Of a stretch of DNA of 64,000 nucleotides, positions 35,400 through 44,514 are shown piece by piece; within the stretch, counting starts at the first letter, position 1; each line of letters opens with the position of its first letter. The position numbers and the translations under genes are program-made. Under the pieces are notes generated by a model. It was not told the DNA's origin. It made no database searches and saw only the letters and a list, made by a program, of their open reading frames with translations. The DNA is taken from assembly GCF_000161455.1 (NCBI RefSeq), contig NZ_CM000745.1, positions 437,447-501,446 on the forward strand, in the 5' to 3' direction. Source of the DNA: Bacillus pseudomycoides DSM 12442. GTDB lineage: Bacteria > Bacillota > Bacilli > Bacillales > Bacillaceae_G.

Positions 35400-36545
35400 T
35401 TAAAAGCGATGTTTTTTTGCCATCGGTTCTATACATGTATTTAATATCCAACTTAAGATTCTCCAGACTTTTTGTTGTTTATGTGGCAAATGGTCATTAT
35501 ATATATAGCTGTATTCAATCTGCTGTTTTGCACCACGATTTCGTTTGAACTCTCCAGCCCCAGCGCTACAATGACAAATTAAATTTTTTTCGATAGAATC
35601 CATTGTAATAAGGAGGGAAAGAATGCGATATAAGCCTTGTTGCTGATCAGAGTTTGTATCATATCCAAGTATAGGAGTTGTCATAACTCCATCTCTAATA
35701 AAGTAAGCAATGACACCATCAATTATCCCCTCTTTTTTTATAACTTTTATCTCAAATAAATGATGCTGAAGTGCATTACATAAATAGGCTGGTGTAAACA
35801 TTGGATTATGATCGGAATATTTCTCGATATATAGTTGATTGTATAACTCGGAAATCTGTAAAATATCCTCTTTTGTTAACTCCTCATTCGTAATTATTTC
35901 ATAATTACTTTTCTTTAATAAACTTTTATCATTTAATAAGTCTTTTCGTGCTTTTCGGTTCATTTTTTTATAGTCTTTTGGATTAAATAAATATACAGAA
36001 CGAGACATAATTTTATTGTAACCTACAGTAGACAATGCTTGTGTAATTGTAGGGTATAATTCGCTATTTAAAGAACGGAATAAAATTGTATGCTCTGTAA
36101 ATTTCTCAACAAGTAAATTCGTAATCTGTTCGATTTGTTGTTTATTGATAGAATGGTAAAGGTTTGTTGATAGCATCCAATTATTTACTATAATTACTTT
36201 ATTAATATTCGTTCGTCGTAGCCAGCTTCCGATAAGATGAATCGGATAGGTTAGTAACTTCTCTAACCACGGTTTTTTTAATTCCCATAACTCTTCTAGC
36301 GCATAGGATATGTAATGTGTATAAGGAGAACATACATATGAATTTTCAAACTCCTCATGATTAACAGTAACTGGTAATACAAGATCGTCAATTTCTAATA
36401 GAAAAAGTTGAGTATTAACATTTTCAATAAATGCTGTAATGCCATTTTGTAAGAGTGGTAGGAAGCTGTCTCTTACATATGCTCCATCTCGTTTTGTGGT
36501 CCAGTCGATGCTGTATAGAGAATGAATATCATGTAGCTTAATCAT
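35400..36545 (-). CDS. FemAB/GNAT-like acyltransferase, last gene of the six-gene operon
   Basis: The 381-residue protein is not recognised with certainty. Its C-terminal half (about 195-370) has the FemAB/GNAT pattern: NRKARKDLLNDKSLLKKSNY, then LTKEDILQISELYNQLYIEK, a strand pattern VIKKEGIIDGVIAYFIRDGV, and GYDTNSDQQQGLYRILSLLI where GNAT proteins bind the acyl cofactor. The N-terminal half is unique. It might acylate the product of the pathway. The start overlaps the previous stop by four bases (ATGA). Not secreted. Confidence 0.6.
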   Translation of the reverse strand: MIKLHDIHSLYSIDWTTKRDGAYVRDSFLPLLQNGITAFIENVNTQLFLLEIDDLVLPVTVNHEEFENSYVCSPYTHYISYALEELWELKKPWLEKLLTYPIHLIGSWLRRTNINKVIIVNNWMLSTNLYHSINKQQIEQITNLLVEKFTEHTILFRSLNSELYPTITQALSTVGYNKIMSRSVYLFNPKDYKKMNRKARKDLLNDKSLLKKSNYEIITNEELTKEDILQISELYNQLYIEKYSDHNPMFTPAYLCNALQHHLFEIKVIKKEGIIDGVIAYFIRDGVMTTPILGYDTNSDQQQGLYRILSLLITMDSIEKNLICHCSAGAGEFKRNRGAKQQIEYSYIYNDHLPHKQQKVWRILSWILNTCIEPMAKKHRF

Positions 36546-37879
36546 ATATTCTCACCATGCTTTATAAGGTTTTCTATTCTTTTTAGTTTTTTATCATATA
36601 ACTGAATATCATAATGTGAAAAGAAAAAGTGTGGTGCAACACATTTTTTAGTGGCCCATAGTGTATGTAGCTCCTGTATTACGATAGATTTACATGATTT
36701 GAAATGTTCAGGTGGTACTTTAAGTTTAATCTCAATTTTGTCTGTGCTATGCTGAATCACTTTAAATTCTTGAATTTCATTAGATGCAAGCATAATTGCT
36801 CTTCGAATGAAATCAGGAAAAATAGATATCTCACTCTTATCCAATTCACTTATCCCAATAAATATATCATCACATCGACCATCAATTCGTTCTAATGCTA
36901 AGAAGGGAGAGCCGCAGGCGCATGTTGTTTTTTTCTCAATTAATATGTCATTGAGACGGTAGCGGATTATAGGCTGTGTTTTCCTCATGAAATCAGTAAT
37001 AATAGGAACGAATATCCCTCTTTCCTGATCTAGGTATTCTTTTTCAATATGAACGAGGTCTTCATTGATATGTAATGTACCATGTTTACATGTTGTAGCA
37101 AGAAAGCCTTCTGTACATTGGTAAATTTGGTGTACTGTTTGTTGAAAAATTGTACTGATAAACTCTCTATCAATATCTTCAAGTACTTCTGCTACAGAGA
37201 TAATTTTTTTTGGACAAATCATAATAAGTCCTTCTTGTTGCCAATGAGCGATTTTTCGCAACATAGAAGGAGGTGCAATTAAAATAGATGGATTTACTTC
37301 ATTTAGTCGAGCGATATGTTGCTGAAACGAATCTAGTAAATCAAAAAAATGAAATGAGATTCGCTTATTTTTTGTCGCTTCATATAAATTGCTGTTCGCT
37401 CGTAGGAAAAAAGCGATAGTGTGTTTATGTAGAATGCTAGAAGGGAGTACTTTACCGATAATAGAACCAGCCCACATCGTTTGTTCTTCCTCAGAAACGA
37501 GAAAAACTCCGCGATTTCCACTAGTGCCTGATGATAGCCCAACAGTTATATTACGAATAGTCGGAGAAAAATTCCGGGTCTTTTCAGCCTCAAATGCTAC
37601 ATGAAAGGCTTCTTTCTTTGAAATAGAAACTGTATTTAATGTATCAAAATTTCCCATCATTACCTCTTTATTAATGATAGGGAGTGCAGCCAAGTTCCCT
37701 TTTTCGATTTCTTTTGAAAAAGGTGTATATAACTGGCGATAGAAAGGGGACATCTCTACAGTGAACAAAAGTTGTTTTTTTATTTGTTGTTTATGAAATT
37801 GTTCCAATTGTTCGCGAGTTGAAAATCGTAAGCGATATTTTGTTTTCAAATATTGCTGGAGAATTCGTAATTTATTCAT
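36542..37879 (-). CDS. CoF-synthetase/PaaK-like adenylate-forming enzyme
   Basis: The 445-residue member of the ANL superfamily has the nucleotide-binding loop TVGLSSGTSGNRGVF near 120, a YQCTEGFLATTC segment in the place of the second motif, RYRLNDI, and a Cys-rich loop CACGSPFLALERIDGRCDD as in phenylacetate-CoA ligases and F390 synthetases. It should activate a carboxylate (or coenzyme) by adenylation. The start at 37879 is supported by AGGGGTG upstream and overlaps the MBL gene by eight bases. The longer frame from 38002 is not needed. Confidence 0.82.
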   Translation of the reverse strand: MNKLRILQQYLKTKYRLRFSTREQLEQFHKQQIKKQLLFTVEMSPFYRQLYTPFSKEIEKGNLAALPIINKEVMMGNFDTLNTVSISKKEAFHVAFEAEKTRNFSPTIRNITVGLSSGTSGNRGVFLVSEEEQTMWAGSIIGKVLPSSILHKHTIAFFLRANSNLYEATKNKRISFHFFDLLDSFQQHIARLNEVNPSILIAPPSMLRKIAHWQQEGLIMICPKKIISVAEVLEDIDREFISTIFQQTVHQIYQCTEGFLATTCKHGTLHINEDLVHIEKEYLDQERGIFVPIITDFMRKTQPIIRYRLNDILIEKKTTCACGSPFLALERIDGRCDDIFIGISELDKSEISIFPDFIRRAIMLASNEIQEFKVIQHSTDKIEIKLKVPPEHFKSCKSIVIQELHTLWATKKCVAPHFFFSHYDIQLYDKKLKRIENLIKHGENI

Positions 37880-38723
37880 AGTACACCCCTGCTTTAATTT
37901 GATTCCATGTGCGTTCGCAATGAGTTGGAAGAATTTCAATTTCAGGTGATATTTGCGATAAATGATGTAATTTTTCAATGTTGAGACGATAAGATTTTGC
38001 ATCCCCAGTTAAAAGATTAGCGATCTTACTTGGAAATACAAGGTTTTCATACGTTTTACTTAGCCACACTGCATCTGCACAAAGAAAAACAATTTTATTA
38101 CTATGTAAATGGACGAATACACCAAATTGTCCAATTGCATGTCCCGTTAAATCAACAGCGAGCAATGAACCATCACCAAACACGTCATAAGCCTCTTCAA
38201 ATTTTCCATATGTAGGAGGTAAGCTTGATGATGGGATTTGATCAATGAATGTCAGCCGTTGTTCTAAATCAATTGGTAATGTGTCTTTTAAGCAGCCTTT
38301 TAATAGAGCACCAAATTTACTTCTCTTTTTTATATCTTCATAAGCTTTCGCGAAGGTTAGTATTTTTGCTTTCGGAAAGTCAGGTAGCCCTGCTGTATGG
38401 TCACCGTGAAAGTGAGAAAGAATAATATATTTAATTTCTTCTGGCTGGATGCCATCAAGAAGTAGTTGCTGTTTAATAGATTGCTCCTCTGTAAAATGAA
38501 CAGGGGTAAGTTTAGCGTATACAGAGTAAGGAAATTTTCTTGTTGCTTCTTTAAAGTGCTGAGCATATCCGGTATCAAACAAGATATAACCTAAGCTTGG
38601 ATGTTGAAGTAACCCCACTGTAGCTGGAAATCGAATTTGCCTCCAACTCCCCTTGGAATATGCAACTTTTTCAGGGTGTGTACAATATCCTGTATCGTAT
38701 AGCTTTAAGGATTTGATTTTCAT
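37872..38723 (-). CDS. metallo-beta-lactamase-fold hydrolase (lactonase-like)
   Basis: The 283-residue protein has the zinc motif SHFHGDHTAG (HxHxDH), DLTGHAIGQFG and later ADAVW and LPTHCERTW with further ligands, in the layout of N-acyl-homoserine-lactone lactonases and related esterases (YtnP/AiiA-like size). No signal peptide. It may open a lactone or cleave a thioester or ester formed by the pathway. The ATG overlaps the stop of the reductase gene (ATGA). Confidence 0.82.
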   Translation of the reverse strand: MKIKSLKLYDTGYCTHPEKVAYSKGSWRQIRFPATVGLLQHPSLGYILFDTGYAQHFKEATRKFPYSVYAKLTPVHFTEEQSIKQQLLLDGIQPEEIKYIILSHFHGDHTAGLPDFPKAKILTFAKAYEDIKKRSKFGALLKGCLKDTLPIDLEQRLTFIDQIPSSSLPPTYGKFEEAYDVFGDGSLLAVDLTGHAIGQFGVFVHLHSNKIVFLCADAVWLSKTYENLVFPSKIANLLTGDAKSYRLNIEKLHHLSQISPEIEILPTHCERTWNQIKAGVYYE

Positions 38724-39706
38724 TGTGTTTTCCACCATTCTACAAATTTTGTGATTCCTTCTTCTATGCTGATATTCGGAGCATAGCCTAGTTCTTTTTG
38801 AGCTTTATCAATGCTTAAAGTCTGACTTTTTGAAAGTACACTAACTGTATATTTTGTGAGAATAGGTTCTTTTCCAAGTAAAATGGTTTTTGAAATACCT
38901 TCTAGTATAGCGGCAATTGTAAAAGCGGCTTTGTAGGAAATCTTTTTATATTGAACCTCTTTACCAAGGCGTTTCATCACATTCTCAATTACTTCATATA
39001 AATTTACACGTTCACCATTTGTTATATTATATTTTTGACCTAATGTATGTTTAGGTGAATGCATACAAAGAAGTAAGGCATCTACAACATTATCGATATA
39101 GGTAATATCGACGAGTACATCTTCTGTACCGATTCTTGGTAGAGCGCCTTTTTCACATACTTTAATAAGGCGCGGGAGAATGGCGTTATCTCCTGGACCA
39201 AATAAAGCACGTGGGCGTATCGTGATAACAGGTAAACCATGATTGAATGCTTGATCAATAGATTGCTCAGCTAAGTACTTTGTTTTCGCATAATGGTTTA
39301 CAAATGTATCAGGAAGTTTCGCATTTTCTACTACATCTTGTCGTTCATCATAATAGAAATAAATACTCGGTGTTGATACATGGATGAGGCGTTTTATACC
39401 AGATTTTTGACTTCCTTCGATAATATGCTTTGTTCCTAATACATTCGCATTGTAAAAATCTTTATATTTGCCCCAAGGAGAAGAAAGGGCACCGCTATGA
39501 AAGATATAGTCTTTATCTTTACAGACTTGTAGAACACTATGCCTGTCTTCAAGAGGGCAATAGACAAACTCAATTCCATTTCGCTCTAATAATTTTCCGA
39601 TTGTCTTATTTCTCCCGGTTGCTGTTACTTCATAACCCATACTCGCTAATCGAAAAGCAAGTTTTTGTCCCAGAAAACCAGTTCCTCCAGTTACTAGCGT
39701 TTTCAT
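38720..39706 (-). CDS. OleD-like NAD(P)-dependent reductase/epimerase
   Basis: The 328-residue extended SDR has the Rossmann motif VTGGTGFLGQKLA at the N-terminus, HSGALSSPWGKYKDFYNANV, STPSIYF, the catalytic YAKTK and RPRALFGPGDNAILPRL. These segments fit the 3-beta-HSD/OleD group that reduces 2-alkyl-3-ketoacids in long-chain olefin and beta-lactone biosynthesis. Assignment to OleD within the SDR family is inference from these motifs and from the ketosynthase in the same operon. Four-base overlaps link it to both neighbours. Confidence 0.8.
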   Translation of the reverse strand: MKTLVTGGTGFLGQKLAFRLASMGYEVTATGRNKTIGKLLERNGIEFVYCPLEDRHSVLQVCKDKDYIFHSGALSSPWGKYKDFYNANVLGTKHIIEGSQKSGIKRLIHVSTPSIYFYYDERQDVVENAKLPDTFVNHYAKTKYLAEQSIDQAFNHGLPVITIRPRALFGPGDNAILPRLIKVCEKGALPRIGTEDVLVDITYIDNVVDALLLCMHSPKHTLGQKYNITNGERVNLYEVIENVMKRLGKEVQYKKISYKAAFTIAAILEGISKTILLGKEPILTKYTVSVLSKSQTLSIDKAQKELGYAPNISIEEGITKFVEWWKTQ

Positions 39707-40866
39707 AAATTTTCACCGTCCCATGATATGTCATATGTTGTTTGCTCCAAAATAGTCCGTCCATGTTTATAGCTTTCATTCCATAATTTATACATGCTAT
39801 AAAACTGATAAAAAAATGTTTTTTTATCAGAGCGACTATAAATAATATCTGGATAGGAACATAGGACTTTCCACCATCGTTTACGTGTTTGTTTGCTTTT
39901 TAAGTAAGGAGTTCCGTATAAAAGTATTGCTAATCGAATTGCACATTGGGAGTTGTGCTTAGGAATGCGCATATTGTTCACCTTTTTAGCAAAAAAAGCG
40001 GATACTACTTCTTCGTCGAATAAATGTAATCCACTTGTGGTACGTGGATTACATTCAATCGGAATAGCGTCTCCATCTTCTGTAATGATAAAATCAAAGG
40101 CGATTTGCCCAGAGAAATTTAGCTCCTTTACGATATGTTCAACAAATTGGTCAATTTTTGGATGGTTAATATGCTCGAAAGCAATAGTAGCACCTAAACC
40201 CGCCGTGAATTCCGTTTTGTAAACAGAGTGAGCTAATACCTTCCCAGATTGTACAATACTGTAGGAGCAATGCTGCGTTCCTTTTATAAACTCTTGAATG
40301 ATATAATTTTGCTTGTCCATCGTGATGCCTTTTTCAATATCTTCTTTTGTAATAAACGTTACTTTGTCAGAAAAACGAGAGAAAATAGGTTTTAACACAA
40401 AAGGAGTGGCGGGTGATGTTTGCTGAATCATTTCCTGTATGATCTGTTCGTTATTTGTTCTATATGTTGCAGGAACTTGCCAACCTAATTTCGTTACTAA
40501 CTGAATAAATTCCCACTTATTATGAAGTAATGCAAGTTTCTGAAATTCGTCTACAAATATATGACAAAATCGGCTTAATTTCTCTTTATGTCTGGATATA
40601 TAAAATATTTCTTCACAAGTAGGAATAAGTAAATCTACATCATGACTTTGAATAATTAATTGTAGTGCAGAGATACATTCATCTGTTTTCCATTTTGGAG
40701 AAGGAATTTCATAAAAATAATCAGTGCTCGTTGAAACTTTGCTTAATGGATAAGGAATACTATCTGCAATAATGACGGTATGTCCGTTTTTCTTAAGCAG
40801 CCTGCATAAATGCAATGCTGCTGGTGCGCGTGCGCCAGTAATTAATACTGTTTTCTTAGTACTCAA
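39703..40866 (-). CDS. ATP-grasp ligase
   Basis: The 387-residue protein has a Rossmann-like N-terminus (VLITGARAPAALHLCRLLKK), then an ATP-grasp fold with VLKPIFSRFSDKV, YIIQEFIKGTQHCSYSIV, and the metal-binding IAFDFIITEDGDAIPIECNP followed by RTTSGLH. It resembles carbamoyl-phosphate-synthase-type ATP-grasp enzymes and likely forms an amide, ester or thioester by way of an acyl phosphate. It starts with TTG (GGAGG upstream) and overlaps the ketosynthase gene by 11 bases. Confidence 0.85.
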   Translation of the reverse strand: MSTKKTVLITGARAPAALHLCRLLKKNGHTVIIADSIPYPLSKVSTSTDYFYEIPSPKWKTDECISALQLIIQSHDVDLLIPTCEEIFYISRHKEKLSRFCHIFVDEFQKLALLHNKWEFIQLVTKLGWQVPATYRTNNEQIIQEMIQQTSPATPFVLKPIFSRFSDKVTFITKEDIEKGITMDKQNYIIQEFIKGTQHCSYSIVQSGKVLAHSVYKTEFTAGLGATIAFEHINHPKIDQFVEHIVKELNFSGQIAFDFIITEDGDAIPIECNPRTTSGLHLFDEEVVSAFFAKKVNNMRIPKHNSQCAIRLAILLYGTPYLKSKQTRKRWWKVLCSYPDIIYSRSDKKTFFYQFYSMYKLWNESYKHGRTILEQTTYDISWDGENL

Positions 40867-41845
40867 GGAGAATGCCTCCGATAGAAAGCCCAGCAGAAGT
40901 ACCTAGTAATAATATTTTATCTCCACGTTGCACTTTCTTTTGTTTAATTGCTTCGAAAAGAGCGAACGGAATGGATGCAGAAATCATATTCCCATAGTCT
41001 TCAAAAATAGTCATAAAGCGATCCTCATCGACGCCTAGCTTTTTACGAATTAGTTTCATAGCTGGTCCACTTGCTTGGTGTGGAACAATTAAATTGATAT
41101 CATTTAACGAATAACCTGTATGCATAAGTAGTTTTTCGATAAAATCTAACATATATTTAGAGGACAACTTGAAAATAGCTCTGCCATTCATATCGAATAA
41201 GAAATCCTCTTTTCGTTCTTCGCTATATTCTCTAGGATGAATCATCGTTCCCCCGCCGCGAATTTCCGATAGATGTGCGCCAGAGCTATACGTTTCCATA
41301 TGAGAAGCTATAATGGAAGAAGTGTGATCACTTTGGGTTACAACAACGGCCGCTGCGCCATCGCCGAATAAAATGCTGCTTTCATTTTGTCCCCAATTTA
41401 ATCCTACAGAAGAAATTTCAGAAGAAATGATAACCACATTTTTGTATCTCCCGCATTCAATTGCGTAAGAAATTGTATCAAGTGCTGTTACGAAACTTAA
41501 GCATGTTGAGTTAATATCAAAACATGGAATACCAGAATGCTGTAGCCCAAGTTGTTCTTGAATAAGTGATGCAGTAGAAGGAATTGCCTGCTGGATTGTT
41601 CCGCTTCCGCAGATGATACAATCGATATCTTTCCATGTTAAATTCGCATCTGCTACAGCTTTTTTTGCAGCTTCAGCTCCCATATAAGAAGAAGTTTCCT
41701 CATCGACAAAGTATCTCGTTTTCACTCCAGCCTTTTTTAAAGTCCAGCCTTCAGAGACTCCTAACATACGATCTATTTCAAAAGAATCTACTTTTCGTTT
41801 TGGAACATATACACCAATACCTTTTATTTTAATATACCTTTTCAT
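40856..41845 (-). CDS. 3-oxoacyl-ACP synthase III family ketosynthase (OleA/FabH-like), first gene of the operon
   Basis: The 329-residue thiolase-fold enzyme has the catalytic Cys in CFDINSTCLSFVTALD (near 116), His in LIVPHQASG (near 250), and Asn in EDYGNMISASIP (near 282), the FabH/KAS III triad. The N-terminus (IKIKGIGVYVPKRKVDSFEI) and IIGSG-like text place it among the secondary-metabolism KAS III and OleA-type enzymes rather than the housekeeping FabH. It should condense acyl thioesters. First gene of the operon, with a TATAAT-rich promoter upstream. Confidence 0.88.
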   Translation of the reverse strand: MKRYIKIKGIGVYVPKRKVDSFEIDRMLGVSEGWTLKKAGVKTRYFVDEETSSYMGAEAAKKAVADANLTWKDIDCIICGSGTIQQAIPSTASLIQEQLGLQHSGIPCFDINSTCLSFVTALDTISYAIECGRYKNVVIISSEISSVGLNWGQNESSILFGDGAAAVVVTQSDHTSSIIASHMETYSSGAHLSEIRGGGTMIHPREYSEERKEDFLFDMNGRAIFKLSSKYMLDFIEKLLMHTGYSLNDINLIVPHQASGPAMKLIRKKLGVDEDRFMTIFEDYGNMISASIPFALFEAIKQKKVQRGDKILLLGTSAGLSIGGILLEY

Positions 41846-42484
41846 CCCATATCGCCTCTTAATCTTTTCATAAATTTATAAAATTCTATCATATTATATA
41901 CTATTATAGAAAAAATATGGAAAAAAGTATTTTTAGGAAATTTAGTATTTTTATAAATTATTTCTATTTAATTTGTGTCGCTGTAAGAAAAGAAATAACT
42001 AACTTTATAGTGAGAAATAAATAATTAATGTGGTGAAAATTGTAAAAAAAAACAAAAAAATATTAACATGTGATTAACATCTTGTTAACAAATCATCAAA
42101 ACTAACTTAATAAATAAGTAATATAGTAAAGGTAACAACGTAACTAGGGTAGAGAACATTTGAGAACACCCGCTTACATATAACAATCTATTTATATTTC
42201 TTACATTTACTCTAGTTTATAGGGGTTAAGCGAGAAGAAGGTTGTTCTATGTAGATTGGTGTTTTAAATTTGCCTACATGCATATTAGAAATACGTAAAA
42301 AGCTGAGGGAAATCAATATTTCAGGAACCTTTCCTTTATAAAGTAACTAGTAGAGAAGGTGTTTTTTCCTATTATTGCAGGAAGCTTCATTCAAACGTAA
42401 GAAGAGGCGGAGATTACAGGTAAAGCAGATTTCAATAAGCCGTTGTGAAGTATGGTTACAAGAACAAAAAAGGAGTGCAAACTG
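41846..42484. other. divergent regulatory region between the ketosynthase operon and ugp operon
   Basis: Left part: a sigma-A-like promoter for the minus-strand operon (TATAAT at about 41910-41930 in minus orientation). Middle: the PhoP box at 42063-42090. Right part: a 300-base untranslated leader before ugpC with no gene and no riboswitch that I recognise. Confidence 0.6.
42063..42090 (+). promoter_or_regulatory. PhoP box for the ugp operon
   Basis: TTAACA occurs three times at exactly 11-base spacing (42063, 42074, 42085). This is the B. subtilis Pho box pattern (TTAACA-like hexamers separated by about five bases), to which phosphorylated PhoP binds to activate genes under phosphate starvation. 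It fits control of a glycerol-3-phosphate importer. Confidence 0.8.
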
Positions 42485-43582
42485 ATGATTGAATTAAGAG
42501 ATGTGTCAAAAGTTTATAAGAATTCAAAGGAAATAGCAGTTGAAAATGTGTCGGTGCAGATTCAAAAAGGTGAATTTTTTGTTCTAGTTGGTCCTTCTGG
42601 GTGTGGGAAAAGTACATTATTGCGAATGATTGCAGGTTTAGAAGAAATTACTTCTGGGGCGTTACTTATTAATGAAAATGTTGCAAATGATTTAGAACCG
42701 AAAAATCGAAATCTATCAATGGTATTTCAAAATTATGCTTTATATCCACATTTGACGGTAGAAGAAAATATTTTATTTGGATTGAAAATACGGAAAATTC
42801 CAAAAGAGGAACGACAAAAACGATTGATAGAAGCAGTAGAAATGGTAGGGCTTACGGAATATACAAAGTCGAAACCAGGTCAATTATCAGGTGGACAAAG
42901 ACAACGTGTTGCACTGGCGCGAGCAATTGTAAGTCAAGCGCCAATTTGTTTAATGGATGAACCCCTTTCTAACTTGGATGCAAAGTTGCGTGCACAAATG
43001 CGCATTGAAATTAGAGAGATCCAGCAGCGACTAGGTATTACGATGATTTATGTGACCCATGATCAAATTGAGGCAATGACAATGGGGGATCGCATTATGG
43101 TGTTAAACAAAGGGAGTATACAACAGGTAGGCACACCGCTCGATATATATAACTATCCTGCAAATGAATTTGTTGCAGGCTTTATCGGTTCACCATCCAT
43201 GAATATTGGTAATGGAATCGTAGGTAAAGGTATGGGGGGATTACATGTTGATGGATTACAAATCCCGTTGTCTTCGGGGCATTTACAACAGTTTTCAGAA
43301 CAAAAGGTGCGCTTAGGAATTCGTCCAGAACACATCGTATTAGCTGAAGATGGCCAAGAAGTTACACTGCAATCTGTAGAAGTATTAGGAAATGAAACAA
43401 TTTTAAATTTTATAGTAAATGAAAAAACATGGAGTGCAAAAGTAATCGGACAACTTATTTTGAAAAAAGGTGATAAAGTTACATTGCAATTTCCAGTACA
43501 GAAACTATGTTTCTTTCATAACGATACAAATGAAAGGATTCGATTCGTTGCCGAAGAAGAGTTGAAGGCGGTGGCGAAATAA
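42485..43582 (+). CDS. ugpC: sugar/glycerol-3-phosphate ABC importer ATPase UgpC
   Basis: The 365-residue CUT1-type ATPase has Walker A GPSGCGKST, LSGGQRQRVALARAIV, Walker B CLMDEPLSNLD, the H-loop YVTHDQIEAMTMGDRI and a C-terminal TOBE domain (VRLGIRPEHIVL). The start at 42485 has AAAGGAG upstream. First gene of a four-gene operon with UgpA, UgpE and UgpB. UgpC-like ATPases can be shared among importers. The Pho box supports glycerol-3-phosphate or another phosphate ester as substrate. Confidence 0.88.
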   Translation: MIELRDVSKVYKNSKEIAVENVSVQIQKGEFFVLVGPSGCGKSTLLRMIAGLEEITSGALLINENVANDLEPKNRNLSMVFQNYALYPHLTVEENILFGLKIRKIPKEERQKRLIEAVEMVGLTEYTKSKPGQLSGGQRQRVALARAIVSQAPICLMDEPLSNLDAKLRAQMRIEIREIQQRLGITMIYVTHDQIEAMTMGDRIMVLNKGSIQQVGTPLDIYNYPANEFVAGFIGSPSMNIGNGIVGKGMGGLHVDGLQIPLSSGHLQQFSEQKVRLGIRPEHIVLAEDGQEVTLQSVEVLGNETILNFIVNEKTWSAKVIGQLILKKGDKVTLQFPVQKLCFFHNDTNERIRFVAEEELKAVAK

Positions 43583-44514
43583 TGATTGAGGTAGAAAATT
43601 CACCTGTTCAAACAGAAGTTTCAAGAAAAAAGGCATTCTGGGGCCGTACGAAAGATTTGCGCACAGGCTTGTTATTTTTAGCACCTTCCATCATATTATT
43701 TACAATTTTTTTGTTTTATCCATTATTTCGTACTATCTATTATAGTTTTTATTTAACAGATGTTCATGGTGAGGCAAATCTTTTCGTAGGACTGGAAAAC
43801 TATCAATATTTATTGTCTGATCCAACTTTTTATAAAAGCATAAAATCTACTTTACTCTTTGTATTATATACAGTTCCAACTAGTATTTTGTTTGCACTGT
43901 TTCTTGCCTTAATTGCAAACGAAAAAATAAAAGGAATAGGCTTGTTTCGAGTTTTATTCTCTTCAACAATGGGAATTTCAGTAGCAGCTAGCGCAGTAAT
44001 CTGGTTATTTTTATTCCATCCGAGTGTCGGTTTATTCAATAATATACTTGGTTCGATGAATCTTCCTGCAATTGCATGGCTAACAAGTCCAGATTGGGCA
44101 TTATTTTCTGTATCAGTTACAACAGTTTGGGGAAATACGGGGTTTGCATTTTTAGTTATATTAGGTGGTTTGCAAAATATTGATACGACTCTATACGAGA
44201 GTGCATCTATTGATGGTGCTAGCTATTTACATAAACTTCGGCGCGTTACATTACCGATGCTATCTCCTACATTATTTTTTATTATAACAGTTACTTTAAT
44301 TAGTGCATTTCAAAGCTTTGGACAGATTGATATTTTAACGCACGGTGGACCGAACGATGCAACAAACTTAATTGTGTACTCTATTTATAAAGAAGCTTTT
44401 GCGAATCATCAATTTGGTACAGCGAGTGCACAGGCAATGGTATTATTTATTTTCATTTTTCTTGCCACATTACTTCAATTTAAGTTTGCAGAGAGAAAGG
44501 TGCATTATAAATGA
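43582..44514 (+). CDS. ugpA: ABC importer permease UgpA-like
   Basis: The 310-residue CUT1 permease has six helices (from about 30, 95, 125, 175, 225, 280) and the EAA loop LYESASIDGASYLHKLRRVT. It starts one base before the end of ugpC and overlaps ugpE by four bases. It forms the membrane channel with UgpE. Confidence 0.87.
   Translation: MIEVENSPVQTEVSRKKAFWGRTKDLRTGLLFLAPSIILFTIFLFYPLFRTIYYSFYLTDVHGEANLFVGLENYQYLLSDPTFYKSIKSTLLFVLYTVPTSILFALFLALIANEKIKGIGLFRVLFSSTMGISVAASAVIWLFLFHPSVGLFNNILGSMNLPAIAWLTSPDWALFSVSVTTVWGNTGFAFLVILGGLQNIDTTLYESASIDGASYLHKLRRVTLPMLSPTLFFIITVTLISAFQSFGQIDILTHGGPNDATNLIVYSIYKEAFANHQFGTASAQAMVLFIFIFLATLLQFKFAERKVHYK

Noticed and set aside
36542..38002. Longer version of the adenylating enzyme starting at 38002
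   Set aside because: The extra 41 codons overlap the MBL gene and have no ribosome site. The start at 37879 has AGGGGTG and fits the overlapping pattern of the operon.
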